Below are positions 1 through 5,019 of a DNA stretch of 5,019 nucleotides, one piece after another. Both the position numbers and the translations under genes were made by a program. The notes under the pieces are model-generated. The model ran no database searches. It was not told the DNA's origin and worked only from the letters and a program-made list of their open reading frames with translations. Source of the DNA: Flavobacteriales bacterium. Its GTDB lineage: Bacteria > Bacteroidota > Bacteroidia > Flavobacteriales > Flavobacteriaceae. Each line of letters begins with the position of its first letter. The stretch's first letter is position 1. The stretch is taken from the NCBI GenBank assembly GCA_027065935.1, contig JAMONI010000133.1, forward strand, positions 1-5,019, in the 5' to 3' direction.

Positions 1-66
1 TACTTCCGTACTTCCGCAACCTGCTAAAAACAACACTAAAGCTATAGCGCCAAACAAACGTTTCAT
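1..66 (-). CDS. Lipoprotein, N-terminal fragment (runs off left edge)
   Basis: Only the first 22 codons are present: the gene starts with ATG at 66 on the minus strand and continues beyond the left edge. The translation begins MKRLFGAIALVLFLAGCGST: a short basic n-region, a hydrophobic core of about 11 residues (residues 4-14) and a lipobox LAGC with the acylatable cysteine at position 17. This is a textbook type II (Lsp-cleaved) lipoprotein signal, so the mature protein should be lipid-anchored to the inner or outer membrane. The residues after the cysteine (GSTEV) do not clearly match the acidic export signal that sends Bacteroidota lipoproteins to the cell surface. A TAAATTTG -7 element lies 28 bp upstream of the start. 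Nothing about the function can be said from this fragment. Confidence 0.75.
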   Translation of the reverse strand, partial: MKRLFGAIALVLFLAGCGSTEV

Positions 67-93
67 GATGAATTAAATTGATTTTAATGCAGT

Positions 94-101
94 CAAATTT
101 A
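94..101 (-). promoter_or_regulatory. Bacteroidota -7 promoter element for the lipoprotein gene
   Basis: Read on the minus strand this is TAAATTTG, a full match to the TAnnTTTG -7 consensus of Bacteroidota primary sigma factors. It lies 27 bp before the lipoprotein ATG, leaving a short leader. No convincing TTG -33 element is seen at the expected 17-23 bp distance, so the call rests on the -7 element and its position. Confidence 0.5.
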
Positions 102-147
102 CAAGAAATTTAGTAGAACTCATAATTACCACGAAGATATTTTTTTA

Positions 148-160
148 AAGAATAATTCTT
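148..160. promoter_or_regulatory. Palindrome AAGAAT-A-ATTCTT, candidate operator
   Basis: This is a perfect 6+6 bp inverted repeat with a single central base. It ends 2 bp upstream of the -7 element at 163-170, inside the spacer of the promoter for the DUF2249 operon. A dimeric regulator bound here would directly affect that promoter, and the promoter has no recognisable -33 element. The site matches no regulator motif I can name with confidence, and chance palindromes are common in AT-rich DNA. Confidence 0.3.
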
Positions 161-162
161 CC

Positions 163-170
163 TAACTTTG
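163..170 (+). promoter_or_regulatory. Bacteroidota -7 promoter element for the DUF2249 operon
   Basis: TAACTTTG fully matches TAnnTTTG and lies 22 bp before the ATG at 193, giving a leader of roughly 15 nt. No TTG -33 element is present 17-23 bp upstream; that stretch is a T-run and the AAGAATAATTCTT palindrome. This fits a weak or activator-dependent promoter, which is inference. Confidence 0.55.
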
Positions 171-192
171 TATTTAAATTCATTCTAAATAA

Positions 193-1053
193 ATGGCCGG
201 AAAAGTAACTAAAGATACAAAAGTAGCGGATTTGCTCAAGGCGGACAAGCATAATATTGATATTATCATCGCCATTCATCCTAAATTTTCCAAACTTTCC
301 AATCCGCTTTTGCGAAAAGCTATCGCCCCCCGGGTGACCATCAAAGACGCCGCCCGTATTGCCGGAATTTCGGTCAACGATTTTTTAAAAAAACTTGAAG
401 AAAAAGGATTTCGAGTGGAATATGAAACCGAAGACGACCGGACGGAATACGTAACCGAATGCAACTTGCTTGACACCTACAAACCCGTGCGAATCAACGC
501 CATCGAACTGCTTGAAAACGACATCGATCCCTTTGATACCATCCGAAAAAAACTAAAAACTCTCGCCCCTGACGAAGCTTTGGAAATTACGGTGGATTTT
601 ATTCCCTCGCCCTTGATTGAAATTTTTACCAAGCAAGGTTTTAAAGCGTGTGTCTTGAAAAAAGACAATGTTTACTATACCTACTTTTATAAGCCCTACA
701 AAAAGGCCGGCTTTTGGGAACGGATAAAAAAACGCTTGGGGTTGGTCAAAGAAAAACATGACGGAATCCCGCCTTCCGGGCATAGTTGCGAAAAAGATTT
801 CGATATGGTGCTTGAAAAATACCGGAACCGGTTGGAAAAAATCGACGTGCGCAATCTGGAAATGCCCCAACCTATGATGAAAATTCTGGAAGCCTTGGAA
901 AAACTCAAGCCCGGCGTAGCCTTGTTTGTAGAACACAAACGCATTCCGCAATTTCTGATTCCCGAATTGGAAAAGAAAAACTACCTTTGGACGACAAAAA
1001 AAATTAATGACACTCATACGCAAATGATTATTTACAAACCCGAAAAAAAATGA
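193..1053 (+). CDS. DUF1858-DUF2249-DUF2249 soluble protein, possibly linked to nitrogen-oxide/heme metabolism
   Basis: This is a soluble 286-residue protein with no signal peptide or TM segment. Residues about 6-72 look like the helical DUF1858 fold (TKVADLLKADKHNIDIIIAI, then a second helix pair ending LEEKGF), but without the cysteine pair seen in many DUF1858 proteins. Residues about 96-168 and 214-284 look like two DUF2249 units. The second is the clearer, with the family start IDVRNLEMPQPMMKILEALE and the segment GVALFVEHKRIP; the first has the parallel NAIELLENDIDPFDTIRKKL. The linker (about 170-210) is basic and carries His197 and Cys199. DUF2249 is an uncharacterised domain often found beside denitrification, NO-response and hybrid-cluster-protein genes, where a redox or metal role is suspected. 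The gene overlaps the next by ATGA, so the two products are probably made together. The start at 193 fits the promoter at 163-170; as usual in this phylum there is no Shine-Dalgarno. The biochemical function is unknown. Confidence 0.85.
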   Translation: MAGKVTKDTKVADLLKADKHNIDIIIAIHPKFSKLSNPLLRKAIAPRVTIKDAARIAGISVNDFLKKLEEKGFRVEYETEDDRTEYVTECNLLDTYKPVRINAIELLENDIDPFDTIRKKLKTLAPDEALEITVDFIPSPLIEIFTKQGFKACVLKKDNVYYTYFYKPYKKAGFWERIKKRLGLVKEKHDGIPPSGHSCEKDFDMVLEKYRNRLEKIDVRNLEMPQPMMKILEALEKLKPGVALFVEHKRIPQFLIPELEKKNYLWTTKKINDTHTQMIIYKPEKK

Positions 1054-2381
1054 CTAAAATCCATACCCAAAACGCTCCCGATATCCGGGTGGTAAAACCC
1101 CATTTTTTGTTTGGCGCCGTTTCCTTTGCCGTTGCTGTGGTGCTGATGCTTTCGGCCCAAACGGAATTGTTTCTCCCGCATTATCACAACAAAATTTTGG
1201 CTATTGTCCACGTCAACTTGCTCGGGTGGGCGATGATGTTGGTGTACGGCTCGCTTTATCAATTGGTGCCCGTAGTTTTTGAAACCAAATTGTTCAGCGA
1301 AACCCTGGCCAAAATTACTTTTTGGATCACAGGAATTTCCGTTTTCCTGATGGCATATTCTTTCTGGACGGGACGTTTGGCGGATGCACTCGTAGGATCG
1401 GCTGTGATGATGTATTCGGGACTTTTCCTTTTCGTAATCAACATCGGGCTAACCTATCGAAACGCCACCATCAAAAACATCAAAAACTTTTTCATTATCG
1501 CCGCCATTTTCTGGTTGTTTTTCGCACAAACCGAAGGCTTGCTGATGGCCTTGAACTTTAAATACAACTTCCTTGAAGCCAACAATTTATACCACCTAAA
1601 AATTCACGCTACCGCCGGATTGGTCGGTTTTTTCATTCAGATGATTTTCGGTGTCGGCACCACATTGATTCCGATGTTTTTGGTATCACACCAACACAGT
1701 GAAAAACCCTTGAAACCCTCCTTTGCGTTACTCAACGCCGGATTGTTATCGATAACGCTTTCGTGGTTGTATTTTCCCGACCGAATTATATTGACATCGG
1801 GATGGACGATGATTTTGCTTTCCGTTTTGCTGTATGTCAAATTCGTGTACGACGCTTACCGTCAACGTTTTAAAAGAAAATTGGATGAAGGCATGCAACC
1901 CACCATGTTGATTTTTATCCTCGTTTTTTTACCCGTTATCTTCGGAATCCTGCTCTTATGGCAAGATAATCCGCACGCACCGCTAGCACTTACGCTTACG
2001 TCTTTATTATTGTTCAGTATGATTTTCGGTGTGATTAACCTCATTATATTAGGGCAAACCTACAAGACCATTCCCTTTATTATATGGCTCGAACGTTATC
2101 AACCTTACGTAGGAAAATACCAAATCCCCTTGCCCAAGGAAGTGTATAACGCCCGGTTAGCTTTGTGGCAATACCGTCTTTATCTGGTATTTTTCTTCCT
2201 GTTTATGTGGGCGATTTTTTTTAAAAACGAAGCACTGCTACGCACGGCACTGTACATTTTAGCGGCGGTTGCCATCGGATACAATTTCAATATGCTCAAG
2301 ATGTTTTTTCACAAACCCGTTCTCAAACCTTTGGAAAAAAAACGATACAAAAAAACCGCCGAATCCGGTTCGGCGGTGTAG
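1050..2381 (+). CDS. Polytopic membrane protein, heme-copper oxidase subunit I / NnrS-like
   Basis: This 443-residue protein is very hydrophobic, with about 12 predicted TM helices (roughly 19-37, 50-75, 88-107, 112-134, 147-168, 186-211, 225-242, 246-267, 285-304, 312-334, 375-392, 396-415), the number in heme-copper oxidase subunit I. TM2 carries HVNLLGWAMMLVYGSLYQLV, like the low-spin heme histidine helix of that superfamily (here His54). TM6 starts with HLKIH (His182, His186), and GQTYKTIPFIIWLERY (335-350) follows TM10. The His-His pair of TM7 and the HxH of TM10 are absent, so a working oxygen- or NO-reducing binuclear centre is unlikely. Relatives are variously annotated as cytochrome c oxidase subunit I-like or NnrS-like and occur beside DUF2249 genes, so a role in NO or heme handling is inferred. 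The start overlaps the upstream stop (ATGA). The last eight codons double as a terminator hairpin for the convergent genes. Confidence 0.8.
   Translation: MTKIHTQNAPDIRVVKPHFLFGAVSFAVAVVLMLSAQTELFLPHYHNKILAIVHVNLLGWAMMLVYGSLYQLVPVVFETKLFSETLAKITFWITGISVFLMAYSFWTGRLADALVGSAVMMYSGLFLFVINIGLTYRNATIKNIKNFFIIAAIFWLFFAQTEGLLMALNFKYNFLEANNLYHLKIHATAGLVGFFIQMIFGVGTTLIPMFLVSHQHSEKPLKPSFALLNAGLLSITLSWLYFPDRIILTSGWTMILLSVLLYVKFVYDAYRQRFKRKLDEGMQPTMLIFILVFLPVIFGILLLWQDNPHAPLALTLTSLLLFSMIFGVINLIILGQTYKTIPFIIWLERYQPYVGKYQIPLPKEVYNARLALWQYRLYLVFFFLFMWAIFFKNEALLRTALYILAAVAIGYNFNMLKMFFHKPVLKPLEKKRYKKTAESGSAV
2349..2377. terminator. Bidirectional-type intrinsic terminator, strongest for the minus-strand unit
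   Basis: A perfect 9-bp stem, ACCGCCGAA (2355-2363) with TTCGGCGGT (2369-2377), encloses the 5-nt loop TCCGG. On the minus strand the stem is followed by a U-run (the A7 at 2349-2355 on the plus strand; its last base belongs to the stem), the classic intrinsic terminator form for the mltG/lysozyme-like unit, whose last gene stops at 2406. On the plus strand only a weaker TTTT (2383-2386) follows, so termination of the DUF2249 operon is probably less efficient. The hairpin lies inside the last codons (436-443) of the plus-strand membrane protein. Confidence 0.8.
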
Positions 2382-2405
2382 GTTTTCAACACGATAAATC
2401 TTAAA

Positions 2406-3035
2406 TTAGTTTCGCAAATCGTAATCTGCAAACTTGCGCAAGTAATCTTCAATCCGGGTTCCGTAAGCATCTTGAGAAGATTGTTTTCCTTGCGAGCGTA
2501 AATACTTTTTTACGGCTCCGGCACCCGCAAGATGTGCCGCCGCCAAAATCCCCGATTCGGTAATTTTAATGCCGTTGATATATGTTCCGTCGTACCGCTT
2601 GATTTCTCCGGCTAAGATTCTTCGGTTTTCTTCCACATAACGCTTGAATGCTTCTTCCTGCAGTTCGGGATTTTTTAAAAACTCACCGTGTGAAACGTGA
2701 ATATTCAACGCACGCAAGGTGGAAAAACCGAATTGGTATTTTCCCATATATCCCAAACTGTTTACTACATCATATCTCCTCCCGGATTCATTAAAAGCCA
2801 GGGCTTCCTTAAAACCCACAAAATCTTTACCTACGGCCGGAATTCTAAACGCCGGTTTTTGGTTATGTTCCGGCTGTACATCCCTCCATTCGGGATAAAC
2901 GGCCGGTTGGTGTTGCACGCGCGGCATATTATATACCACGGGAACATTTTGCTCTGCTTTCAAGCCCTCTATCGATACACCGAGTACGACGGCAATCAAG
3001 ACCGAAAGCAATATATAGAGCAAGTTGTTTTTCAT
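2406..3035 (-). CDS. Exported lysozyme-fold (GH23-like) peptidoglycan hydrolase
   Basis: The protein has 209 residues. Residues 5-22 are a hydrophobic segment after MKNN, acting as a signal peptide or N-terminal anchor; a possible SPase I site after Ala27 is weak. A proline/glutamine-rich linker follows (about 30-68). The C-terminal domain (about 72-209) shows the signature of lysozyme/soluble transglycosylase folds: NESG with candidate catalytic Glu83, then GYMGKYQFG (95-103), then AAAHLAGAG (165-173). It would cleave or bind murein glycan in the periplasm. Similar proteins in Bacteroidota are often labelled peptidoglycan-binding, but no LysM or other separate binding domain is seen here. 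The gene follows mltG on the same strand after a 102-bp gap that holds an inverted repeat and possibly its own promoter, and it ends 28 bp before the terminator stem. Whether it is a lytic transglycosylase or a lysozyme-type hydrolase cannot be decided from sequence. Confidence 0.75.
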   Translation of the reverse strand: MKNNLLYILLSVLIAVVLGVSIEGLKAEQNVPVVYNMPRVQHQPAVYPEWRDVQPEHNQKPAFRIPAVGKDFVGFKEALAFNESGRRYDVVNSLGYMGKYQFGFSTLRALNIHVSHGEFLKNPELQEEAFKRYVEENRRILAGEIKRYDGTYINGIKITESGILAAAHLAGAGAVKKYLRSQGKQSSQDAYGTRIEDYLRKFADYDLRN

Positions 3036-3054
3036 TTCTCGAAATTTTTCGTGC

Positions 3055-3090
3055 GTTTTCTTGCAAAAAACGTACCATTTGCAAGAAAAC
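3055..3090. repeat. Perfect 13-bp inverted repeat between mltG and the lysozyme-like gene
   Basis: GTTTTCTTGCAAA (3055-3067) pairs perfectly with TTTGCAAGAAAAC (3078-3090) around a 10-nt loop. In minus-strand RNA the hairpin has no U-tract after it, so it does not look like a normal intrinsic terminator. It could be an mRNA-stabilising or processing hairpin between the two cistrons, or a DNA operator. A near-match to the -7 consensus on the minus strand (TACGTTTT, 3067-3074) lies in the loop, with a TTG (3097-3099) 22 bp upstream. Confidence 0.6.
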
Positions 3091-3137
3091 CGGTTGCAAT
3101 AATACGACTTTTTAAATTAATGGATTTTCAGCCCGCT

Positions 3138-4154
3138 TTATTTCCAAATTTTTTGACTGTTCAGGTGTTTGCGGTATTGCATGGCATTTTGAAGATGCCG
3201 GTCAAAAGTTTCGGCAAAATTGTGATATCCGGGCCGCCGGGGGTCGGCGGAAAAGAAAAGATAATTGTGTTTTCGGTGGTTCAATACCGCATCGATGTCT
3301 TCAATATCCGGCATCGCGATGGGTCCGGGCGGAAGGCCGGGATATTTGTATGTATTATACGGATGGTCGATGTTGATGTGTTTGTTCAGCACACGGCGTA
3401 TGGTAGCGGTATCGCCCGTGAGCAGTTTGTAAGCATAAACCGCCGTGGGATCGGCTTCCAATTTAATGCCGCGTTTCAAACGGTTGATATATACCCCCGC
3501 CACTACGGGTTTTTCTTCACGTTTAACGGTTTCTTTCTTTACAATGGATGCCAAAATACCCACCTCCACCGGGGTCAAACCTATTGCGCGGGCTTTTTTA
3601 CGACGGTCTTCGTTCCAAAACTTTTTGTACTCCGCCAGCATACGATCACGAAATTGCTTTGCATCGGTGGTATAAAAGAAACGGTAAGTATTGGGAATAT
3701 ACATCAAAATAGCCGTAGCTTCGGTGAACCCGTTTTGCTCTAAAAACGACTTATCGGTAAAGGCTTTGAGCAATTCCGTGGAATCGGCCGTGATATAATC
3801 GGATATTTTTCCCGCCAAGTCTTCAAGCGAATGTATGTTATTAAAAGTAACGTCGATTTCCATCTGCTTACCGGAACGGAACAAATTAACCAAAGCGTTG
3901 TTGGTCATATCTTTAACGATTCGGTATTTGCCGGGTTTAGGCGTTGAAAAACGCTTGAGCTTGGCCGTCAATTCAAAAGTCTTAACCGATTTTACATAAG
4001 GTCTTAACGAATCTTTGAGTGACGAAATGTCCGCTCCTCGCCCCACCGTTATTACCGCTTGATCCGAAATCACATTCGGCACAAAAGCCGCATAATACAG
4101 AAACAATACGGCAAATGCCGACAAAAAGAAAAATACAACCAATATTTTTTTCAA
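3138..4154 (-). CDS. mltG: Endolytic murein transglycosylase MltG (YceG family)
   Basis: MltG cleaves nascent glycan strands in the periplasm and is thought to set their length. With the start used here the protein has 338 residues. It opens MKKILVVFFF, giving one N-terminal TM anchor (about 3-24), followed by a LysM-like/YceG N-terminal region (about 28-75) and the catalytic domain. Hallmarks are GILASIVKKET with the expected catalytic glutamate at 208, AGVYINRL, LEADPTAVYAY (232-242) and the very conserved YNTYKYPGLPPGPI (266-279). The length is normal. No ATG is available in frame: the open frame extends to another TTG at 4199, which would add 15 residues (MFNRKIISLRTKIIV). I prefer TTG at 4154 because the extra stretch is AT-rich and holds a -7-like element, but 4199 is possible. 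The gene lies upstream of a second murein-active gene and divergent from htrA. Confidence 0.93.
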   Translation of the reverse strand: MKKILVVFFFLSAFAVLFLYYAAFVPNVISDQAVITVGRGADISSLKDSLRPYVKSVKTFELTAKLKRFSTPKPGKYRIVKDMTNNALVNLFRSGKQMEIDVTFNNIHSLEDLAGKISDYITADSTELLKAFTDKSFLEQNGFTEATAILMYIPNTYRFFYTTDAKQFRDRMLAEYKKFWNEDRRKKARAIGLTPVEVGILASIVKKETVKREEKPVVAGVYINRLKRGIKLEADPTAVYAYKLLTGDTATIRRVLNKHINIDHPYNTYKYPGLPPGPIAMPDIEDIDAVLNHRKHNYLFFSADPRRPGYHNFAETFDRHLQNAMQYRKHLNSQKIWK

Positions 4155-4172
4155 AACGATAATTTTTGTGCG

Positions 4173-4180
4173 TAAAGATA
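4173..4180 (-). promoter_or_regulatory. Candidate -7 promoter element for mltG
   Basis: On the minus strand this reads TATCTTTA, one mismatch from TAnnTTTG, with a TTG (4197-4199) 16 bp upstream as a possible -33 element. Transcription would begin near 4166, just before the TTG start at 4154. If real, the TTG at 4199 is a promoter base triplet and not a start codon. Confidence 0.35.
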
Positions 4181-4279
4181 TAATTTTTCGATTAAACAAA
4201 AACGAAGTTTATTACCTTTGTATAAACCACCGGAATCCGGATAATCATACGAATAAAATACTTGGTATGTTTTTTGCGT

Positions 4280-4287
4280 TATCTTTG
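4280..4287 (+). promoter_or_regulatory. Bacteroidota -7 promoter element for htrA
   Basis: TATCTTTG is a full match to TAnnTTTG, ending 17 bp before the htrA ATG at 4305. The nearest upstream TTG (4262-4264) is 15 bp away, slightly closer than usual. A second full -7 match, TACCTTTG at 4213-4220, lies further upstream without a -33 partner and could be an additional start site. Confidence 0.5.
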
Positions 4288-4304
4288 GCGAAAAATGATC
4301 ACCC

Positions 4305-5019
4305 ATGAAAACGAAACAAATGCTGGCTTATGTGTTGGCAGGTATCTTAGGCGGATTAACGGTTTTAACCGCCGATTATTTTTTGTCCCGCACTCATCAA
4401 GCACCATCCGTTCCCGAGGTTACGGAGCTAAATAACGACACTTTGCCCGAAGCAATGCCCGTTTCCTATTCCGGCCGAACCGCCATACCGCACCAAGCTT
4501 TTGATTTTACCGAAGTGGTCAAGCACACCAAGGATGCCGTGGTGCATGTGCGAAATACACGCATCGTGGTCCCCGTATATGAATATTTTTTCGGTTATCG
4601 CGAAGGTCAACCTTACAAACAAGAAGGAACCGGCTCGGGAGTTATTATCTCGGGCAACGGATACATCGTGACCAATTACCATGTAATCAAAGATGCATCG
4701 GAAATCGAAGTAACACTCAACAACCGTAAAAAGTATCCGGCCGAAATCATCGGCATTGATCCGCAAAACGATTTGGCCGTTTTAAAAATAGATGCCAAAA
4801 ATTTGCCTTACATCACCTTCGGTGATTCCGACAACTTGAAGCTGGGCGAATGGGTGCTGGCCATCGGCAATCCCTTTAATTTGGGCACAACGGTTACCGC
4901 AGGCATCGTAAGTGCCAAAGCGCGCGACGTAAAAGGCACAAAAAATATCGACAGTTTTATTCAAACCGACGCAGTGGTCAATCCCGGAAACAGTGGCGGT
5001 GCCTTGGTGAACGAACGCG
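4305..5019 (+). CDS. HtrA/DegP-type periplasmic serine protease, N-terminal part (runs off right edge)
   Basis: The gene is open from ATG 4305 to the right edge: 238 codons, truncated. DegP/DegQ-type proteases degrade or refold damaged envelope proteins. The N-terminus has a basic start and a hydrophobic stretch (about 6-22) acting as signal peptide or anchor, then a variable linker to about residue 65. The trypsin-like domain begins near 68 (FTEVVKHTKDAVVHV). The catalytic triad is complete: His126 in VTNYHVI, Asp156 in PQNDLAVLKI and Ser230 in NPGNSGGAL. The His-Asp spacing (30) and Asp-Ser spacing (74) are close to those in E. coli DegP. GTGSGVIIS (108-116) and AIGNPFNLGTTVTAGIVSA (186-204) are further family signatures. 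PDZ domain(s) would lie beyond the edge. The LA loop (about 89-105) is short. An upstream ATG at 4295 is out of frame. Which Deg paralog this is cannot be settled from the fragment. Confidence 0.93.
   Translation, partial: MKTKQMLAYVLAGILGGLTVLTADYFLSRTHQAPSVPEVTELNNDTLPEAMPVSYSGRTAIPHQAFDFTEVVKHTKDAVVHVRNTRIVVPVYEYFFGYREGQPYKQEGTGSGVIISGNGYIVTNYHVIKDASEIEVTLNNRKKYPAEIIGIDPQNDLAVLKIDAKNLPYITFGDSDNLKLGEWVLAIGNPFNLGTTVTAGIVSAKARDVKGTKNIDSFIQTDAVVNPGNSGGALVNER

Noticed and set aside
72..88. Inverted repeat ATTAAA/TTTAAT around TTGAT, with an FNR-like half site
   Set aside because: The arms are only 6 bp of pure A/T, and the second FNR half site (ATCAA) is missing, so a chance match is likely.
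553..1023. Minus-strand open frame of 156 codons
   Set aside because: It lies fully antisense to the DUF2249 gene, has a low-complexity Phe/Gln/His-rich translation and no promoter; it is a shadow frame.
1050..2381. Annotation of the membrane protein as a functional cytochrome c oxidase subunit I or NO reductase
   Set aside because: The TM7 and TM10 histidines needed for the copper/heme or iron/heme active site are absent, so only a distant structural relationship is claimed.
3040..3051. Short palindrome CGAAA-TT-TTTCG just upstream of the lysozyme-like start
   Set aside because: With 5-bp arms and a 2-nt centre it cannot form a good hairpin; there is no promoter or terminator context to support it.
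2697..3743. Long plus-strand open frame of 348 codons
   Set aside because: It is antisense to the lysozyme-like gene and mltG, both clearly recognised by motifs. Its translation is rich in Phe, Ile and Arg with no family signature, and it runs through the intergenic hairpin.
4295..4297. Upstream ATG before htrA
   Set aside because: It is out of frame with the protease (10 bp before the real ATG) and reads into unrelated sequence; no separate small gene is supported.
4428..4964. Two minus-strand open frames opposite the htrA start
   Set aside because: The plus strand encodes an HtrA protease with an intact catalytic triad across this span, so these are shadows.

Overview
The window looks like chromosomal DNA from a member of the Bacteroidota, most likely a flavobacterium-like lineage. 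Intergenic DNA is AT-rich. Starts lack a Shine-Dalgarno sequence, and several are preceded by the TAnnTTTG -7 element typical of this phylum. The encoded proteins (a DUF1858/DUF2249 protein, MltG, a small lysozyme-fold protein, HtrA) also fit such genomes. No mobile element, CRISPR array, tRNA or rRNA is visible.

Left part (1-2381): the 5' end of a lipoprotein gene runs off the left edge on the minus strand. A divergent promoter region (67-192) separates it from a two-gene plus-strand operon. The first gene encodes a soluble DUF1858-DUF2249-DUF2249 protein. The second, overlapping it by ATGA, encodes a membrane protein of about 12 TM segments that resembles heme-copper oxidase subunit I/NnrS-like proteins but lacks most catalytic histidines. 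Such pairs are associated with nitrogen-oxide or low-oxygen metabolism in other bacteria, so a role in NO/heme/respiratory homeostasis is a reasonable but unproven inference. An A8 run just before the overlap forms a perfect A_AAA_AAA slippery heptamer that would put the two genes in one frame.

Middle part (2349-4199): a compact hairpin, encoded inside the last codons of the membrane protein gene, serves as terminator for the convergent minus-strand unit. That unit consists of mltG (endolytic murein transglycosylase) followed by a small exported lysozyme-fold protein. The 102-bp gap between these two genes contains a perfect 13-bp inverted repeat. Together they look like a peptidoglycan-remodelling pair.

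Right part (4200-5019): a divergent intergenic region with -7 elements leads rightward into an htrA/degP-type periplasmic serine protease with an intact His-Asp-Ser triad. It is truncated by the right edge, before its PDZ domain(s). The mltG/lysozyme-like and htrA genes are therefore divergently arranged envelope-maintenance functions.
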